Shown in pieces: positions 15,910 through 25,572 of a stretch of DNA of 64,000 nt. The notes below the pieces were generated by a model. The model ran no database searches. It saw only the letters and a program-made list of their open reading frames with translations, and was not told the origin of the DNA. Within the stretch, counting starts at the first letter, position 1. The number at the start of each line of letters is the position of its first letter. Source of the stretch: UBA6623 sp965238125 (GTDB lineage: Bacteria; Acidobacteriota; Terriglobia; Bryobacterales; UBA6623); contig OZ250179.1 in the NCBI GenBank assembly GCA_965238125.1, positions 4,650,001 through 4,714,000 on the forward strand, written 5' to 3'. The position numbers and the translations under genes were made by a program.

Positions 15910-18345
15910 ATGGGTTGGTGCTCCCACGCTCGGGGCCGGTGGGCGGCGGCGCAATGTTGTTGTCTCGTGGCAATCGGCGGGGCTGACCGGATTCGGTCGG
16001 CGATTTCGCTGACCGCGCCGGTTTTCATTCTCGCTTCGGTCGTGAGTTGCCTCGCCGCCGATGCCCCTGAGCTTTCCGCCAAGCTCGACGCCGTTCTCGA
16101 TCGAGCCGTGGCGGAGGGGAAGACTCCCGGGGCCGTTCTGCTCGTCGCCCGCCAAGGCGAGGTCGTCTATCGCAAAGCCCACGGGTCGCGGTCACTCGAG
16201 CCCGAGCGCCGGCCGATGGAGATCGACACGATCTTCGACTGCGCCTCGTTGACCAAGGTGCTGGTCACCGCGCCGGCGGTGATGATGCTGGTCGAGGAAG
16301 GCCGCCTGCGTTTGATCGATCGCGTCACGAAGCACCTGCCTGAGTTTTCAGGCGGCCAGTCGCCGATTACCGTCAAGCAACTGCTGACGCACTTTTCCGG
16401 TCTGCGCCCCGACGTCGATCTCGAACCCGTTTGGTCCGGCTATGAGACCGGCATTCAAAAGGCCTACGAAGAGGTTCCGATCGTCGAGCCGGGTTCGCGG
16501 TTTATCTACAGCGACATCAACTACATCTTGCTCGCGGAAATCGTTCGGAAAATCAGCGGAAAGCCGATCGACGAGTTCGCGAAAGAACGCATCTTTGAAC
16601 CCTTGGGCATGAGCGAAACGAGTTTTCGGCCAGCGGCGAGTCTGCTTCCACAGATCGCGCCGACCGAGCGCCTGCCCGACGGAACCCTGCTCCACGGAAC
16701 GGTCCACGACCCGACCACGCGATACATGGGCGGCGTAGCCGGGCACGCCGGCGTGTTTTCGACCGCCGACGATCTTGGTCGTTTTGCTCAAATGATGCTC
16801 GACGGCGGAAGGCTGGGCGACGCCCGCGTGCTTAGCCCACTGACGCTGGCGAAGATGACCTCCCCGCAAAGCCCGCCCGCTCATCCGGCGCTGCGCGGGT
16901 TGGGTTGGGATATCGACTCGCCCTACTCCTCAACGCGCGGCGATTTGTTTCCCTCCAACTCCTACGGGCACACCGGCTACACCGGGACGTCGATGTGGAT
17001 CGACCCCATAACGCGGACCTACATCATCTTGTTGACGAACCGCGTTCACCCGGCCGTCAAGACATCGGTCGTCGACCTGCGCAGCCACGTGGCGAACGTG
17101 GTAGCCGGAACGATTGAAGACGGCGATGCCGACTCGCTGCGCGTTATGTACGGCGCAAGCCACCGTCGCCGCGCCGCGCTCGCGGCCCGCATTCGAGCTC
17201 CTCGACGAGTGTCGGTCCTGACCGGGCTCGATGTGGTGGTACGCGACAAATTCAAGCCCTTGGAGGGCATGCGCGTCGGCCTGATCACCAACCACACCGG
17301 TATCGACCGCCGTCGCCGGCGCAACGTGGATCTATTCGCGCAGGCGGCGAACGTGGAGCTCAAGGCCGTTTTCACTCCCGAGCACGGGCTCGACGGCGCG
17401 CGTGATCAGGCCAACATTCCCGATGCAACCGATGGGGCCACCGGCGTGCCGGTCTACAGCTTGTATCGCAAAGACAACCGTCGCCCGACCGCGAAGATGC
17501 TCGAAGGCCTCGACGCTTTGGTCTTCGACATCCAAGACATCGGCGCGCGCTTCTACACTTACGCCACAACGATGGCCTACGCGATGGAAGAGGCCGCCAA
17601 GCACGACATTGCTTTCTACGTGCTCGACCGCCCCAATCCGATCACGGGGCGGGTGGTCGAAGGCCCTGTCCTTGACCAAGAAAACCGCTCGTTCATCGGC
17701 TATTTCCCAATGCCCGTGCGCCACGGCATGACGGTGGGCGAGTTGGCGGCGATGTTCAACGCCGAGCGGAAAATCGGCGCGGATTTGCGGGTAGTCAAGA
17801 TGGAAGGCTGGCGGCGCGACACTTGGTTCGACGAGACCGGCTTGCCCTGGGTCGACCCGTCACCGAACATCCAGACGCTCGACCAAGCGTTGCTCTATCC
17901 CGGCATTGCTTTGCTCGAAAGTCTCCCAAACTATTCGGTCGGCCGCGGCACCGCAACGCCTTTCTTGTTTTTCGGCGCGGATTGGCTCGACGCCGAAGCG
18001 CTCCTCGCCCGCCTGCGCCGAGCGAACTTGCCCGGAGTCGCGTTTTACTCGGTTCACCGCACGCCGCGCACTTCCCGCTTTGCCGGCGAAACGATTCCCG
18101 GGGTCCAGATTAACGTGCTCGACCGTGACGGTTTGCAGTCCACGCGCGTGGGCTTGGAAATCGCCTCGGCGCTGTATGACCTCCACAGCGACCGAATCGA
18201 CTTGGACCGGGCGACAAGACTGATCGGAGATACCGAAACCATCGAAGCGCTCAAAGCGGGCAGAAAAGCCGTGTCTGTGTGGGTCGATTGGCAGAAGCAG
18301 CGGGCTGAATTCGTCGCTTTGCGGGCTCGCTACTTGCTCTATTGA
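15910..18345 (+). CDS. beta-lactamase-fold serine hydrolase fused to NamZ-like exo-beta-N-acetylmuramidase (DUF1343)
   Basis: An 811-residue fusion. The N-terminal half (about 55-420) is a penicillin-binding/beta-lactamase fold: SLTK near residue 111 is the SxxK nucleophile motif, YSDIN near 199 is YxN, and HTGYTGT near 353 is the KTG equivalent. The C-terminal half (about 435-811) is DUF1343/NamZ: GLITNHTGIDRRRRRN, FTPEHGLDGARDQ, FDIQDIGARFYTY and ENRSFIGYFPMPVRHGMT. NamZ releases N-acetylmuramic acid from peptidoglycan ends, so the fusion suggests muropeptide recycling. The start is uncertain: a TATAAA box (15896-15901) is nearly on the ATG, and GTG 15967 is an alternative. Divergent from the DUF1592 gene. 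Confidence 0.9.
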   Translation: MGWCSHARGRWAAAQCCCLVAIGGADRIRSAISLTAPVFILASVVSCLAADAPELSAKLDAVLDRAVAEGKTPGAVLLVARQGEVVYRKAHGSRSLEPERRPMEIDTIFDCASLTKVLVTAPAVMMLVEEGRLRLIDRVTKHLPEFSGGQSPITVKQLLTHFSGLRPDVDLEPVWSGYETGIQKAYEEVPIVEPGSRFIYSDINYILLAEIVRKISGKPIDEFAKERIFEPLGMSETSFRPAASLLPQIAPTERLPDGTLLHGTVHDPTTRYMGGVAGHAGVFSTADDLGRFAQMMLDGGRLGDARVLSPLTLAKMTSPQSPPAHPALRGLGWDIDSPYSSTRGDLFPSNSYGHTGYTGTSMWIDPITRTYIILLTNRVHPAVKTSVVDLRSHVANVVAGTIEDGDADSLRVMYGASHRRRAALAARIRAPRRVSVLTGLDVVVRDKFKPLEGMRVGLITNHTGIDRRRRRNVDLFAQAANVELKAVFTPEHGLDGARDQANIPDATDGATGVPVYSLYRKDNRRPTAKMLEGLDALVFDIQDIGARFYTYATTMAYAMEEAAKHDIAFYVLDRPNPITGRVVEGPVLDQENRSFIGYFPMPVRHGMTVGELAAMFNAERKIGADLRVVKMEGWRRDTWFDETGLPWVDPSPNIQTLDQALLYPGIALLESLPNYSVGRGTATPFLFFGADWLDAEALLARLRRANLPGVAFYSVHRTPRTSRFAGETIPGVQINVLDRDGLQSTRVGLEIASALYDLHSDRIDLDRATRLIGDTETIEALKAGRKAVSVWVDWQKQRAEFVALRARYLLY

Positions 18346-18449
18346 CGGGCGGGTCCGCCGCCGCGAAAAAGAACCTAAACAGTGGGCCTCTGTTTGCGGT
18401 GGAATGCTCTTCCAGGTGCTAAGCTGGAGGCGACGCCCTGGGGACCTAT

Positions 18450-21071
18450 GTGCACTGTTTCCGCGTGAGAGTCGGGTGGTTCCTTACACTCCTTGCCGGA
18501 ACCTTGCTGGTTTGCGGCGGCGGCAGTCCCCCCGCGAATGCCGCCACTCCCGAGCAGTTCGACTTTTTCGAATCGAAAATCCGGCCTCTGCTGGCCCAAA
18601 ACTGCTACGTGTGCCATAGCGCATCGGCCCAGCCTCGGTTTGCCAATCTCCACCTCGACAGCCGCGAGGGTATGCTGCGGGGCGGCGACCGAGGACCGGC
18701 GCTGGTCCCCGGCGACCCCGACGGCAGCCGCTTGATCCAAGCTGTAAGGCGCGAGGAGCTGAAGATGCCGCCGACGGAGCCGCTCGCCCCGCGCCAGATC
18801 GCGGCGCTCGCCCGCTGGGTCGAGATGGGCGCCCCGTGGCCCGAAGATCCTGAAGGGAAGCAGGCGGGGGGAGATCCCGTTGAGGGTTCATCCGAACGGC
18901 TGAAACATTGGGCTTGGCAGCCGGTGACGCCCGCGCCGGCCCCGGAAAAGGCCGAAGCCGCGGCCGCCCAGAGCACGACCGACGCAACTGACGCAATTGA
19001 TCGGCTTGTTCGCGCCCGGCTCGAAGCCGCGGGCCTAACCGGCGCCGGCGAGGCGGACCGCTACACATTGCTGAGGCGCGTTACTTTCGACCTGACCGGC
19101 CTTCCGCCCACGACCGAGCAAATCGAAGCTTTTGTCAACGACGACTCTGCCGGCGCGTTTGAGAAAGTCATCGATCGCCTCCTTGACTCCCCCGGTTTCG
19201 GAGAGCGCTGGGGGCGCCACTGGCTCGATCTCACCGGCTACGCGGACAGCCTCGGCTTGGGCCGCCGCATTCCCGCTCAACAAGCTTGGCGCTACCGCGA
19301 CTACGTCATCGACGCTTTCAACTTCGACAAGCCGTACGAGCAATTCATTCGCGAGCAGGTCGCCGGGGACATGCTCGATTGGGAAACCGACGCCCAGCGC
19401 CGAGAGCAGTTGATCGCCACCGGCTTTCTCGCTATCGGCCCCTTTGCGCTGGTCGACGCCGACAAAGTCCAGCTTCGAATGGACGTGATCGACAACCAGA
19501 TCGATACGGTAGGGAGGGTTGTCCTAGGCCTGACGCTCGGCTGCGCTCGTTGTCACGATCACAAGTTCGACCCGGTTTCAAATCGCGAATACTATGCCCT
19601 GGCCGGTATTTTCCGAAGCACGAAGACCCTTCACGGCCGCCTGAGCGGTGTCTTCAGCGGTGTGAATGTCAGGCCATTGCCCGAGACGCCCGACGAGTTG
19701 CGCCGGCGGGCGGACGAGTTGGAGCGTTTTCCCGAGAAGTTGGAGCAGGTGAAGGCCGAGGCCGCCGCGCTTCAGCAAGAGAAAGATCGTCTCGACGAGC
19801 TGAAGAAGCAACGGCAGGAAGGCGCGGGACAAGAAGGCTCGGAGCAGTCCGCGGAATCGGAACTAAAGGCGGGCGCCGAGGATTCCGCCGCCGACGAATT
19901 GACGGAAAAGATCAAGGAGGTCGCCAAGAAATTGCGGCGGGCCAACAACCACGTCAAGCTGCTCGAGTTCACCAAGCCCGGCGTCCCGGCCGCGATCGCT
20001 CTCGAAGACCGCGACGTACCCGTAAACTCGCCGATTCACATTCAAGGGAACCCCCATGTCACCGGCGTTGAGGTCCCGCGCGGCTTCTTGGCCGTGGCCA
20101 CGAAAACGCCTCCGGAGCCCTTCGCGAACCGGCGCGATTTTCGGGGGAGCTATGTGAAATCGAGCGGCCGGTTGGAGCTGGCCCAGTGGCTGACCGAGCC
20201 CTCGAACCCACTCACCGCCCGCGTGATGGTCAACCGGATTTGGGGCCATCTATTTGGCGCGGGGCTTGTGCATTCGGTCGACAATTTTGGGCTGCGGGGC
20301 GAAAAGCCGAGCCATCCCCGACTGCTTGACTTGCTGGCCGCGCGCTTCGTCGAGCGCGGCTGGTCGATCAAGAAGACCGTCCGCGAGATCGTGCTGAGCC
20401 GCACCTATCGCCAAGCGGCCACGCACGACGCGCAAGCCCATCAAGTCGACCCGGAGAACCGTTTGCTGTGGCGCGCCAATCGGCGGCGGTTGGAAGCCGA
20501 GGCGTTTCGCGATGCGCTGTTGCTGATCAGCGGGAAACTCGATCCCGGCCGCGGCGGGCCGTCGCTTCCGCTCCACTCGCCCGACGACGTCAATATTGAT
20601 TTCCCGAGCTTTCTGGTCCCGAAAGCCAAGCTCGGCGAGGACGTTCTGTATCGCCGGACGGTCTACCTTCCGGTGGTCCGCAAGAGCCAGCTCGATCAGC
20701 TCGATATCCTCAACCTGTTTGATTTCCCGGACCCCAATCAGATCACCGGGGCGCGGGCGGTCACGACGGTTCCCACGCAGAGCCTCTACATGATGAACGC
20801 ACCATTCCCGAGGAGCCAGGCGCGCGTGACCGCCGAGGTGTTGCTTGCCGATAAGAAGGTTGGCGACCGCGAGCGCATCGAGCGCTTTACGTTCCAGGCG
20901 CTGAATCGGCCCGCGACTGCGACCGAGATCGATCGCGCGCTGACGTTTCTGGCCGAGTTCGAAAAAGAGTCGAGCCGTTCGGACGAACCGCCGGAATCGC
21001 CCAGGCTAGAGGCCTGGACGCGCTACTGCCACGCTGTCTTTGTGTCGAATGAGTTCTTGTTCCGAGGATGA
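18450..21071 (+). CDS. PSD1 cytochrome / DUF1549 / DUF1553 exported protein
   Basis: An 873-residue exported protein. The signal peptide (WFLTLLAGTLLVCGG) is followed by a planctomycete-type cytochrome c domain with CYVCH near residue 53. DUF1549 follows (LLRRVTFDLTGLPPTTEQIE, FGERWGRHWLDLTGYADS, LGCARCHDHKFDPV with a second CxxCH). A charged Glu/Lys coiled-coil insert spans roughly 420-510, and DUF1553 closes the chain (NPLTARVMVNRIWGHLFGAG, WSIKKTVREIVLSRTYRQA). The start is GTG 18450. Its stop overlaps the next gene's ATG by four bases. The family always travels with a DUF1501 partner, as here; the pair's substrate is unknown. Confidence 0.92.
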   Translation: MHCFRVRVGWFLTLLAGTLLVCGGGSPPANAATPEQFDFFESKIRPLLAQNCYVCHSASAQPRFANLHLDSREGMLRGGDRGPALVPGDPDGSRLIQAVRREELKMPPTEPLAPRQIAALARWVEMGAPWPEDPEGKQAGGDPVEGSSERLKHWAWQPVTPAPAPEKAEAAAAQSTTDATDAIDRLVRARLEAAGLTGAGEADRYTLLRRVTFDLTGLPPTTEQIEAFVNDDSAGAFEKVIDRLLDSPGFGERWGRHWLDLTGYADSLGLGRRIPAQQAWRYRDYVIDAFNFDKPYEQFIREQVAGDMLDWETDAQRREQLIATGFLAIGPFALVDADKVQLRMDVIDNQIDTVGRVVLGLTLGCARCHDHKFDPVSNREYYALAGIFRSTKTLHGRLSGVFSGVNVRPLPETPDELRRRADELERFPEKLEQVKAEAAALQQEKDRLDELKKQRQEGAGQEGSEQSAESELKAGAEDSAADELTEKIKEVAKKLRRANNHVKLLEFTKPGVPAAIALEDRDVPVNSPIHIQGNPHVTGVEVPRGFLAVATKTPPEPFANRRDFRGSYVKSSGRLELAQWLTEPSNPLTARVMVNRIWGHLFGAGLVHSVDNFGLRGEKPSHPRLLDLLAARFVERGWSIKKTVREIVLSRTYRQAATHDAQAHQVDPENRLLWRANRRRLEAEAFRDALLLISGKLDPGRGGPSLPLHSPDDVNIDFPSFLVPKAKLGEDVLYRRTVYLPVVRKSQLDQLDILNLFDFPDPNQITGARAVTTVPTQSLYMMNAPFPRSQARVTAEVLLADKKVGDRERIERFTFQALNRPATATEIDRALTFLAEFEKESSRSDEPPESPRLEAWTRYCHAVFVSNEFLFRG

Positions 21072-22525
21072 TTACCATGCTCACACCCAAAGGCCCACCG
21101 TTCTCGCGGCGTGAATTTCTGCAGACCAGCGGTTGTGGCTTCGGCGCCGCAGCCTTGGCTGCCTTGTGCCAACAGCAGGCCCAAGGGGCGGCCGGGCCTC
21201 TCGTGCCGAAACAGCCGCACTTCGCGCCGCGCGCCAAGCGAGTGATTTTTCTGTGGATGCAGGGCGGTCCCTCGCAGATCGACCTGTTCGACTACAAGCC
21301 GCGCCTTGCAAAAGAAAGCGGCGACGCGCTGCCCTATGCCTTGCCGGCGAACCGTTCGGACATGCCCGGCTTCGAGGGTTCGCGGTTGTTGGGTCCCTTG
21401 TCGGGATTTCAGCGCGCCGGCGAGTCGGGACTATGGATGACCGACATGCTGCCGAACTTGGCCGCCCATGCCGACAAGCTTTGCGTATTGAACGCCATGC
21501 AGGCCGACAGCGAGGCCCACGCGCCGGCGGCGCGCCAACTCCACACCGGCGCGACGCAGTTCGTGCGGCCCTCGATGGGTTCGTGGGCGGTCTACGGGCT
21601 GGGCACCGAGAATCAGAACCTGCCGGGTTTCTTGACCGTTTGCCCGATGCTGAGCGGCGACGGCGGAAGCGTGCAGCTTTTCGGCAACGCTTTTCTGCCG
21701 GCTGTTTATCAAGGAACGGCGATCGGCAGCGCCGAGAGCGGCGGGGCCAAGGAAGCGCGCATACGGTATCTCGAAGACCCGACGATTTCGTCGACTCTTC
21801 AGCGTCGTCAAATCAACCTGTTGCAACAGATGAACCACGACCACCTAGAGCGCCTCGAAACCGACCGCCGCATGGAAGGCGTGATCGAGTCGTTCGAGCT
21901 GGCGTTTCGGATGCAGTCGGAAGCACCTGAGCTGATGGACTTGTCACACGAATCCAAACCGACGCTGGATCTGTACGGCATCGGCGAAGAAGAGACCGAC
22001 AATTTCGGACGCCAATGCTTGTTGGCGCGGCGTTTCGCCGAAGCCGGGGTGCGCTTTATTCAAATCACCGACTACGGTTGGGATCACCACGCCGCCATCG
22101 CCGCCGACCTGCCGAAACGCTGCAAAGCGGTCGACAAGCCGATCTCGGGTTTGCTGGCTGATCTAAAAGCGCGCGGGTTGCTCGACGAAACTCTGCTGAT
22201 CTGGTCGGGCGAGTTCGGACGCACGCCGCACTACCAAGACCTCTCGGACGGCAAGAAGGGCGCCGAGACCTACGGCCGCGGCCATAACCCGCTGGGCTTC
22301 TGTGCCTGGATGGCGGGGGGAGGCGTGCGGGGCGGCAAGGTCTACGGGGTCAGCGATGAGTACGGCTTCCGGGCGGTCGACGAGAAGGTCCACATCCATG
22401 ACCTGCACGCGACCATGCTGCACCTACTGGGCATGGACCACACCAAGCTCACCTACCGCTACAGCGGCCGCGATTTCCGGCTGACGGATGTTGCCGGGCG
22501 GGTGGTGCAAGAGATCTTGGCGTAG
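21068..22525 (+). CDS. DUF1501 domain-containing exported protein
   Basis: A 485-residue sulfatase-like-fold protein with a twin-arginine-type leader (SRREFLQTSGCGFGAAALAALC). Family landmarks are IFLWMQGGPSQIDLFDYKP, GLWMTDMLPNLAAHADKL, RFIQITDYGWDHH and LLIWSGEFGRTPHYQ. Metal-ligand-type Asp/His residues sit in those last two blocks. Coupled to the upstream DUF1549/1553 gene by an ATGA overlap; an ATG at 21077 is an alternative start. The two products are presumed to act together in the periplasm. Confidence 0.92.
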   Translation: MITMLTPKGPPFSRREFLQTSGCGFGAAALAALCQQQAQGAAGPLVPKQPHFAPRAKRVIFLWMQGGPSQIDLFDYKPRLAKESGDALPYALPANRSDMPGFEGSRLLGPLSGFQRAGESGLWMTDMLPNLAAHADKLCVLNAMQADSEAHAPAARQLHTGATQFVRPSMGSWAVYGLGTENQNLPGFLTVCPMLSGDGGSVQLFGNAFLPAVYQGTAIGSAESGGAKEARIRYLEDPTISSTLQRRQINLLQQMNHDHLERLETDRRMEGVIESFELAFRMQSEAPELMDLSHESKPTLDLYGIGEEETDNFGRQCLLARRFAEAGVRFIQITDYGWDHHAAIAADLPKRCKAVDKPISGLLADLKARGLLDETLLIWSGEFGRTPHYQDLSDGKKGAETYGRGHNPLGFCAWMAGGGVRGGKVYGVSDEYGFRAVDEKVHIHDLHATMLHLLGMDHTKLTYRYSGRDFRLTDVAGRVVQEILA

Positions 22526-22583
22526 CGGGCCGGAGGTAGGGCCGGCGGTTTGCATCCCGAGGTGGAAATCCGGGGTTGTAGGT

Positions 22584-24248
22584 CTACGGCAGCAGCAAAA
22601 TCCCCCGCGCCAGCAAAATCAGCGCCGCCACCACGCCGAAGGCCAGCACGAAGCCGTTGATGTCAACCCGAAAGCGCCGGTAGAACGGCCCCCACCCCTG
22701 GCCCAATCCAAGATTGAAAACATTGGCAACGAGCAGGTCGTGACCCTCCTCGGTGACAGCCCTTTCCTCACCGCTTTCTTCATCGAGATAACTCGGGCTC
22801 TGGAGTCGTTCGTAGAAGACGTCGAGCATTGCTTTGGGTTCGGGTTTCGTCAACAGGCTGACGACGATGAGCGTGGAGAAGCCGACCAGCATCGAGATGC
22901 CGAAGTTGACATCTTGCCAACGCAGCAGCACGCCGAAGTCGCTGTACGTCATCACGAAGAACAGCGTGCTCGAAATCACCAAGGACGCGAAAGCACCGTA
23001 GCGGTTGGCCCGCCGCCAAGCAATGGCTCCCAACATGCTGATCCCCATGAACGCCGCGATCGTTTCGGTGAATAAGAAGGCCTCGAGCACGATGTCGACA
23101 TACAGGCCGAAGACAACCCCGAATGTCGTCACCGTTACGCCCGACAAGCGGCCGACCGTCATGTAGTGGTGATCCGATCGGCCCCGGGCCAGAAAGCGAC
23201 GGTAGAAGTTCTGCGTAAACAGAGCGCCGCCGTCGACGGTAAAGGCCGAGCAGGTGGACATGTTCGCCGCCAGCACGCAGGCGATCATCAGTCCCACGGC
23301 CCCGGGGAAAAGCAGCTCGCGCGTGGCGTACCCGAAAGCGTCTTCGCGGTCGGCAAGTACTTCGCCCGTTTGCATCAGCATCACGACGACAATCAGCCCG
23401 GCGACCGCCCAACCGATCGTGCAGAAGCGTTTGACGAAGTTGCCGTAGGCCATGCCGATGCGGCAGCTCCGTTCGTCCTTGCCCGTGCCGACCGCGGCCA
23501 GCATGTGGGGCTGCGCCATAATGCCGATCAGTCCGTTGATTGTCAGCATCAAGATCGTAAAGACGCCGACGTCGCCCGGGGTGACGAGCGAAAGCATTTC
23601 CGGCTCGATGTGGGCGCGAATCCCCGAAAATCCTCCCACCCGCATCAGTCCCAGCGGAATCAACAGGAACGAAAGCCCGATGATGAAAAAGCTCTGCACA
23701 AAGTCGGTATAAGCGGCGGCGACCAAACCGCCGACCAGGCTGTAGACCAAGAACGTCGCGGTCATCACGATCACGACCATGTTGGGCGTCACCGCGCCTC
23801 CGGCGGCCACGCTGACGAGTTTGCCCGCGCCCTTGAGCATCGCCCCCATATTGAAAGCGAAGTAGGACAACGCGAAAAGCGTATAGACCGCCCCCATGGC
23901 GACGCCGTAGCGGTCTTCGCAAACCTCGCCCAGCGTCGTCCGCCGCATGCGACGGAACAGCGGCCCCAGCAGCCAATAGAAAGGCGTGATGAAAAGGTTT
24001 TTCCACTGGTACCAGATCGCCGAGTAGCCGGATTGAAAGACGGCCCCGGCCAGAGATACCGGCATTTCGGCGTGCGTGCCGACCCCGAACGCTTGCCCGA
24101 TGATCAACCAAACACTGAAACTGCGGTTGCCGAGGAAGTAGTCTTCGGTCTTCTTGACGCGCCGCGAGACATAAAGCCCGACGGCGACGATGCCGGCGAA
24201 GTAGACGCCGATCACCAACCAGTCGAGCCAGTGCAGAGTGATGCTCAT
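22584..24248 (-). CDS. sodium:solute symporter family protein (SSS)
   Basis: A 554-residue inner-membrane transporter with about 13 hydrophobic spans. The first helix region HWLDWLVIGVYFAGIVAVGLYVSRR and the next loop KKTEDYFLGNRS are the family's N-terminal hallmark. Other landmarks are WYQWKNLFITPFYWLLGP and GGLVAAAYTDFVQSFFIIG, the latter close to the sodium-site signature. The substrate cannot be read from sequence; sugar, carboxylate or amino acid are possible. A cytoplasmic C-terminal part with charged ESGEERAVTEEG precedes one last helix. It is monocistronic; its stop lies 58 bases from the convergent DUF1501 gene's stop. Confidence 0.9.
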   Translation of the reverse strand: MSITLHWLDWLVIGVYFAGIVAVGLYVSRRVKKTEDYFLGNRSFSVWLIIGQAFGVGTHAEMPVSLAGAVFQSGYSAIWYQWKNLFITPFYWLLGPLFRRMRRTTLGEVCEDRYGVAMGAVYTLFALSYFAFNMGAMLKGAGKLVSVAAGGAVTPNMVVIVMTATFLVYSLVGGLVAAAYTDFVQSFFIIGLSFLLIPLGLMRVGGFSGIRAHIEPEMLSLVTPGDVGVFTILMLTINGLIGIMAQPHMLAAVGTGKDERSCRIGMAYGNFVKRFCTIGWAVAGLIVVVMLMQTGEVLADREDAFGYATRELLFPGAVGLMIACVLAANMSTCSAFTVDGGALFTQNFYRRFLARGRSDHHYMTVGRLSGVTVTTFGVVFGLYVDIVLEAFLFTETIAAFMGISMLGAIAWRRANRYGAFASLVISSTLFFVMTYSDFGVLLRWQDVNFGISMLVGFSTLIVVSLLTKPEPKAMLDVFYERLQSPSYLDEESGEERAVTEEGHDLLVANVFNLGLGQGWGPFYRRFRVDINGFVLAFGVVAALILLARGILLLP

Positions 24249-24333
24249 GGCGGAGACGGTTGGCTATTAGAGCACAGTCACGGGGGTTGGCGAGAGGGAA
24301 GGACGTTATCCGGCGTCGGCGCTTGGTGGCCGC

Positions 24334-25464
24334 TCATCCAAAGCGAGCGAAAGCCAGGGCAAGAGCCGCCGCCAGCGAAACCGCGACAAGCCCCCACAGC
24401 AAACGCAACTGCGTTTTGGAAATGACTACCTCGGACGGACCGGCCCCCCGGGAGACACCGCCCGGCGGGTGTTCAATGCGACGAGTCGGCGCCGAAGGCG
24501 CTTTGGCGGACTCGGTTGTGGGACGGGCGTCCGCGGGAGGGGGCGTGCCGCCCGAAACCATCGGCTTGGCGCGCGCGGGCCCGGCGGTCGCCGCCGACCC
24601 TCGCTGCTTGCGCAAGCGCCGCAGATCGACCACCATGTCATCGACGTGCTGATAGCGCTCGTCGGGGCTCTTCGCCAGCGCCTTCCCGAGAATGCGGTCG
24701 AGATCGCCGGGTAAACCGGCGCGGCGGGCGCTCGGCGGTTCGTGCCGCCCATTGACGATTTCGTAAAGAATGACCTGTTCGTAATCGCCCACAAAAGGCA
24801 ACCGTCCCGTCGCCATTTCATACAGCACCACGCCGAGCGACCAACAGTCCGAGCGCCGATCGGTCGGTTGTCCCATCGCCTGCTCGGGCGACATGTAAAG
24901 CGGCGTCCCCAGAGTCGTGCCCGACTTCGTCAGCTTGCTGCGATCCGACAGCAGGGCCAAGCCGAAATCCGTGATCTTCGGTTCACCCTCCGGCGTGACC
25001 ATGATGTTGGCGCTTTTGATATCACGGTGCACGATCTTACTCTCGTGGGCTCGTTGCAAACCGCTGCCCACGCCCATCGCGATTTTGAGCGCTTCGTCGA
25101 GTTCGAGAACGCCCTGGGCGAGCTTTTCCTGCAACGACAGGCCCTCGATGTAAGCCATCGAGATAAAGGTTTCTCCCTCGGCCTCTTCGATTCCGTATAC
25201 GGCGCAGATATTAGGGTGATCGAGTGAAGCAGCGGCCTGGGCCTCGCGAGAAAAACGCTCCCGATCTTCTTCATCATCGAGATTCTGTTGGGAAAGGAAT
25301 TTCAGCGCGATAACGCGGCGGAGGCGGAGGTCTTCGGCCTTGTAAACGACGCCCATCGCACCCTCGCCGATTCTTTCGAGGATCTTGTAGTGAGATAGGG
25401 TTCGGCCCGTCATGGGACGTAAGGAGCCGGGCAGTCGAGGAGGCGGCGCTGCGGGCGCTTGCAT
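24334..25464 (-). CDS. Ser/Thr protein kinase with C-terminal membrane anchor
   Basis: A eukaryotic-type kinase (about 376 residues). All key motifs are present: glycine loop IGEGAMGVVYKAE, Lys in VIALKFL, catalytic loop HRDIKSANIM, DFG in ITDFGLALL and the activation-end MSPEQ. A Pro/Ala/Thr-rich linker leads to one C-terminal helix (LLWGLVAVSLAAALALAFA) that ends the protein, so no extracellular sensor domain remains. It therefore probably phosphorylates cytoplasmic targets. Start choice is between ATG 25464 and ATG 25413 (MTGRTLSHYKILERIG, where homology begins). It is monocistronic. Confidence 0.9.
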   Translation of the reverse strand: MQAPAAPPPRLPGSLRPMTGRTLSHYKILERIGEGAMGVVYKAEDLRLRRVIALKFLSQQNLDDEEDRERFSREAQAAASLDHPNICAVYGIEEAEGETFISMAYIEGLSLQEKLAQGVLELDEALKIAMGVGSGLQRAHESKIVHRDIKSANIMVTPEGEPKITDFGLALLSDRSKLTKSGTTLGTPLYMSPEQAMGQPTDRRSDCWSLGVVLYEMATGRLPFVGDYEQVILYEIVNGRHEPPSARRAGLPGDLDRILGKALAKSPDERYQHVDDMVVDLRRLRKQRGSAATAGPARAKPMVSGGTPPPADARPTTESAKAPSAPTRRIEHPPGGVSRGAGPSEVVISKTQLRLLWGLVAVSLAAALALAFARFG

Positions 25465-25572
25465 GATACGCCGCAAAAAAGGCGACTGCCGACAATACCT
25501 CCAACCTTAAAGCGACAGCCTCGCCCTTGTCAAAGAAGAATCTTGGCGGACGCGAGCCCGCGCCGCGCGGCA

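Noticed and set aside
23166..24425. 419-residue open frame opposite the symporter
   Set aside because: Composition is His/Asp/Arg-rich as expected from the complement of membrane-helix codons; no domain.
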